NCBI RefSeq assembly: GCF_000485595.1
Contig: NW_014577214.1
Location: 250,918 to 283,960 of the forward strand
DNA: 33,043 nt
Reading direction: 5' to 3'
Origin: Priapulus caudatus
Taxonomy: Eukaryota; Priapulida; Priapulimorpha; Priapulimorphida; Priapulidae
Shown here: one piece after another, positions 31,271-33,043 of the stretch
Numbering within the stretch: position 1 is the first letter of the stretch
How the letters are laid out: each line of letters opens with the position of its first letter
The notes under the pieces: model-generated
What the model was told of the DNA's origin: nothing
What the model saw: only the letters and a program-made list of their open reading frames with translations
Databases searched by the model: none
Made by a program: the position numbers and the translations under genes

Positions 31271-31442
31271 CTACGTGTGCCCCCGTCCTGCTGCACTCGG
31301 AACACGACTACAGTGTTACCGCAGACTAGCTGTCGTTCCTAGACCGCAATCTAAACTATCGTAGCTCAACGCGGTGATCGAAAGAGAGTTAGTTCTTCAC
31401 CGTACCTTTCCGACTCTGCGCGTGATCACGTCACAACGCGTG

Positions 31443-32442
31443 ATGCTTTTTCGCACGTCGTTGCTTGTCGTCGTCGTCGTCGTTGCGATGCGACGCGCCG
31501 ACGGAAGCAGCGAATCCCGACTGCCGGACCTCGCCGACTACGGCGACGATTTCACGACGAATGCAGAACTGTTCAGTGCGATAGCGACCGTCACGGCCAG
31601 GTTCGATGCGCTCGCCGCAAGCTTCGCTCCTCTCGAGGCGGAGCTATCGCGCATGCGCACCGAACTAACAGCGCTGCGCGCGGCCGACGTTACCGCGTCG
31701 CAGCGATCATTGCCGAGCGTCGCCACCGACGCTTCGAGCGCCGATAATGACGTCCCAGCGGCTCCGACCGCAGTCGATGACGTCACGCTCGCGAAACAAC
31801 CGTCGTCGACGGTCGACTGGATGAACAGCGCATTGCTGCAGGTCACCGAACGCCAGTGGGCGACGAACGCGACGTTGCGTCGGATCAGAGAACGACAGGA
31901 GCGGTTAGACGCTGACCTCGACGCGATACGACGAGCACAAGAGGACGCCGACTCGCGGCTGCTTCGAGTCGACATCGTGATTAACGAGGCGACGGAACTG
32001 TGGGCGCGCACAACGGCAGCCGTCGACGACTTGCTGCTTCAGAAGACGACGTTGTCGACGACGACCGCCGCGCACAGCCGTGTGACGAATGCGACGGAGA
32101 TGCCGACGGAAGCAAAACATACGACGGCGTTCGATGCGCCATCAAGCGGCGGCTCCGATCAAGCTGCGGTGGTCGGCAACGCAACGCTGCTGCCGAAACT
32201 ACAGGCCGACGCCGACCGACACGAGCGCCATCTTTCGGCGCTGGAGCAGCGCGTCGCTAAGAGCGTCGCCGTATGCGATGATGGATTCCGAGACGTCGGC
32301 GGCAGAGTAAAACGGATGCGGATCGAGCTGCTGAGTCGATTCGAACGATTCGAGGAGCGGCTGCTTGAAACGGAAATGAATTTCGCGAATACGTCGGCTG
32401 ACACGCGTAACCGAGTTGAGTGGCTGCAGGGCAAGCACTTAG
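31443..32442 (+). CDS. First coding exon of secreted coiled-coil/C1q protein, intact copy 2
   Basis: A 1000-nt exon (333 codons plus one base) ending in a phase-1 GTAACC donor. Residues 1-21 are a signal peptide (MLFRTSLLVVVVVVAMRRAD). Heptad-like coiled-coil segments lie at about 41-80, 128-205 and 248-332, rich in Leu, Ala, Arg and Glu. Four N-glycosylation sequons (N142, N216, N246, N316) and a single Cys (C278) are visible; C278 could cross-link subunits. The start is the first ATG with a purine at -3; the frame is also open upstream to at least 31374 but contains no ATG. The donor phase matches the C1q exon at 26177, so by analogy C1q exons should follow beyond the window. Proteins of this layout are common in the expanded C1q families of molluscs and lancelets (family knowledge). 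Confidence 0.9.
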
Positions 32443-32459
32443 GTAACCGCAAACTAACA

Positions 32460-33000
32460 TACTCGACTAATATAAGGCTTACTAATATACTTATATAACT
32501 AATATAAGGCTTAATAATATAGGCCTACTAATATAACTAATATAAGGCTTACTAATATACTAATATAACTAGTGATAGGCCTACTAATATATACTAATAT
32601 AACTAATAATAAGGCTTACTAATATATAATAATATAACTAATAGTAAGGCTCTACTAATATTACTAATAATAACTAATAAGGCCTACTAATATACTAATA
32701 TAACTAATTATAAAGGTTACTAATATACTAATAATAACTTATATAAGGCTTACTAAGATATACTAATATAAATAATATAAGCGCTTACTAATATACTAAT
32801 ATAAATAATATAGGCCCTTACTAAATAACTAATATAAAGCTTACCAATATACTATATAACTAAAATAAGGCTTACTAATTTACTAATATAATAATCAAGA
32901 CTTACTCATTATACTAATATAACAAACGAAGGCATACGAAATATAACTAATAAACTAATACAACTCCTAATACAATTATAAGGTCAATTATTAGCAGGCT
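32460..33000 (+). repeat. 32-bp minisatellite in C1q intron, copy 2
   Basis: The same GGCTTACTAATATACTAATA units as in copy 1, but with many single-base differences and irregular spacing. The window ends before an acceptor. Confidence 0.9.
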
Positions 33001-33043
33001 GCGCTATGCGCGTCATATAACAAAAGAGGACCAGTAAAATGAG

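Larger units (their letters stand above)
31133..33023 (+). repeat. Segmental duplication, copy 2
   Basis: Co-linear with 24127-26067. The promoter and exon are clean here, whereas from about 32460 the intron becomes more irregular than copy 1 and is about 49 bases longer. Matching ends at GCGCGT..ATATAACAAAA; the last 20 bases of the window do not match copy 1. Confidence 0.92.

Noticed and set aside
31538-32011. 157-codon minus-strand open frame
   Set aside because: Antisense shadow of the intact coiled-coil exon, which itself has the coherent signal peptide, heptads and splice phase.
1-33043. tRNA, rRNA or other structured RNA genes
   Set aside because: I looked for tRNA B-box-like GGTTCGA motifs with a plausible A box and found none that fold; no rRNA-like conserved sequence was seen.

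Overview
This is eukaryotic, animal (metazoan) genomic DNA, probably from a marine invertebrate. Coding sequence is split into short exons with GT/AG introns. Introns and spacers are AT-rich and full of microsatellites, foldback (MITE-like) elements and hAT-like remnants. The genes encode typical animal secreted or membrane proteins. I see no bacterial operon, CRISPR array, tRNA or rRNA. I cannot name the species.

Region 1 (1-1804): noncoding as far as I can tell, dominated by a foldback element at about 434-1210 with arms of roughly 245 bp. Region 2 (1805-18844, + strand): 24 consecutive exons of one gene, an ELAPOR1/ELAPOR2 (EIG121/KIAA1324-type) homologue. All 24 exons join in frame to 967 codons plus a stop. 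They cover nearly the whole extracellular part (GCC2/GCC3-like CxxC cysteine repeats, then an MRH-like region), one transmembrane helix, and a tail with YSRL, YDSI and NPF sorting motifs. Only the signal-peptide exon(s) are missing or unrecognised. Its introns hold at least two MITE-like elements, a hAT-like element, a 290-bp polypurine tract, a dispersed repeat in two copies and several microsatellites.

Region 3 (18845-24126): 3' UTR and intergenic DNA, with a hAT-like remnant, a 219-bp foldback element and a long CA repeat. Region 4 (24127-26824, + strand): a gene for a secreted coiled-coil/C1q-domain protein. Its two C1q exons (26177-26321, 26578-26824) are intact. Its first exon (24454-25535) is disrupted by many small, mostly insertional differences from a clean second copy at 31443-32442. 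The intron carries a 32-bp minisatellite.

Region 5 (27282-29272): about 11 tandem copies of a 179-186-bp satellite in two subfamilies. Region 6 (30583-31073, - strand): the last exon of an unrecognised type I membrane protein. Region 7 (31134-33043, + strand): second copy of the C1q gene's promoter, intact 1000-nt first coding exon, and the start of the minisatellite intron; its C1q exons would lie past the window end. Copies 1 and 2 are offset by about 7.0 kb. They are either a real tandem duplication or a partly unpolished or false assembly duplication; the insertion-biased differences favour a sequence-quality component.

The ELAPOR gene and the C1q genes have no evident functional link beyond both encoding secretory-pathway proteins.
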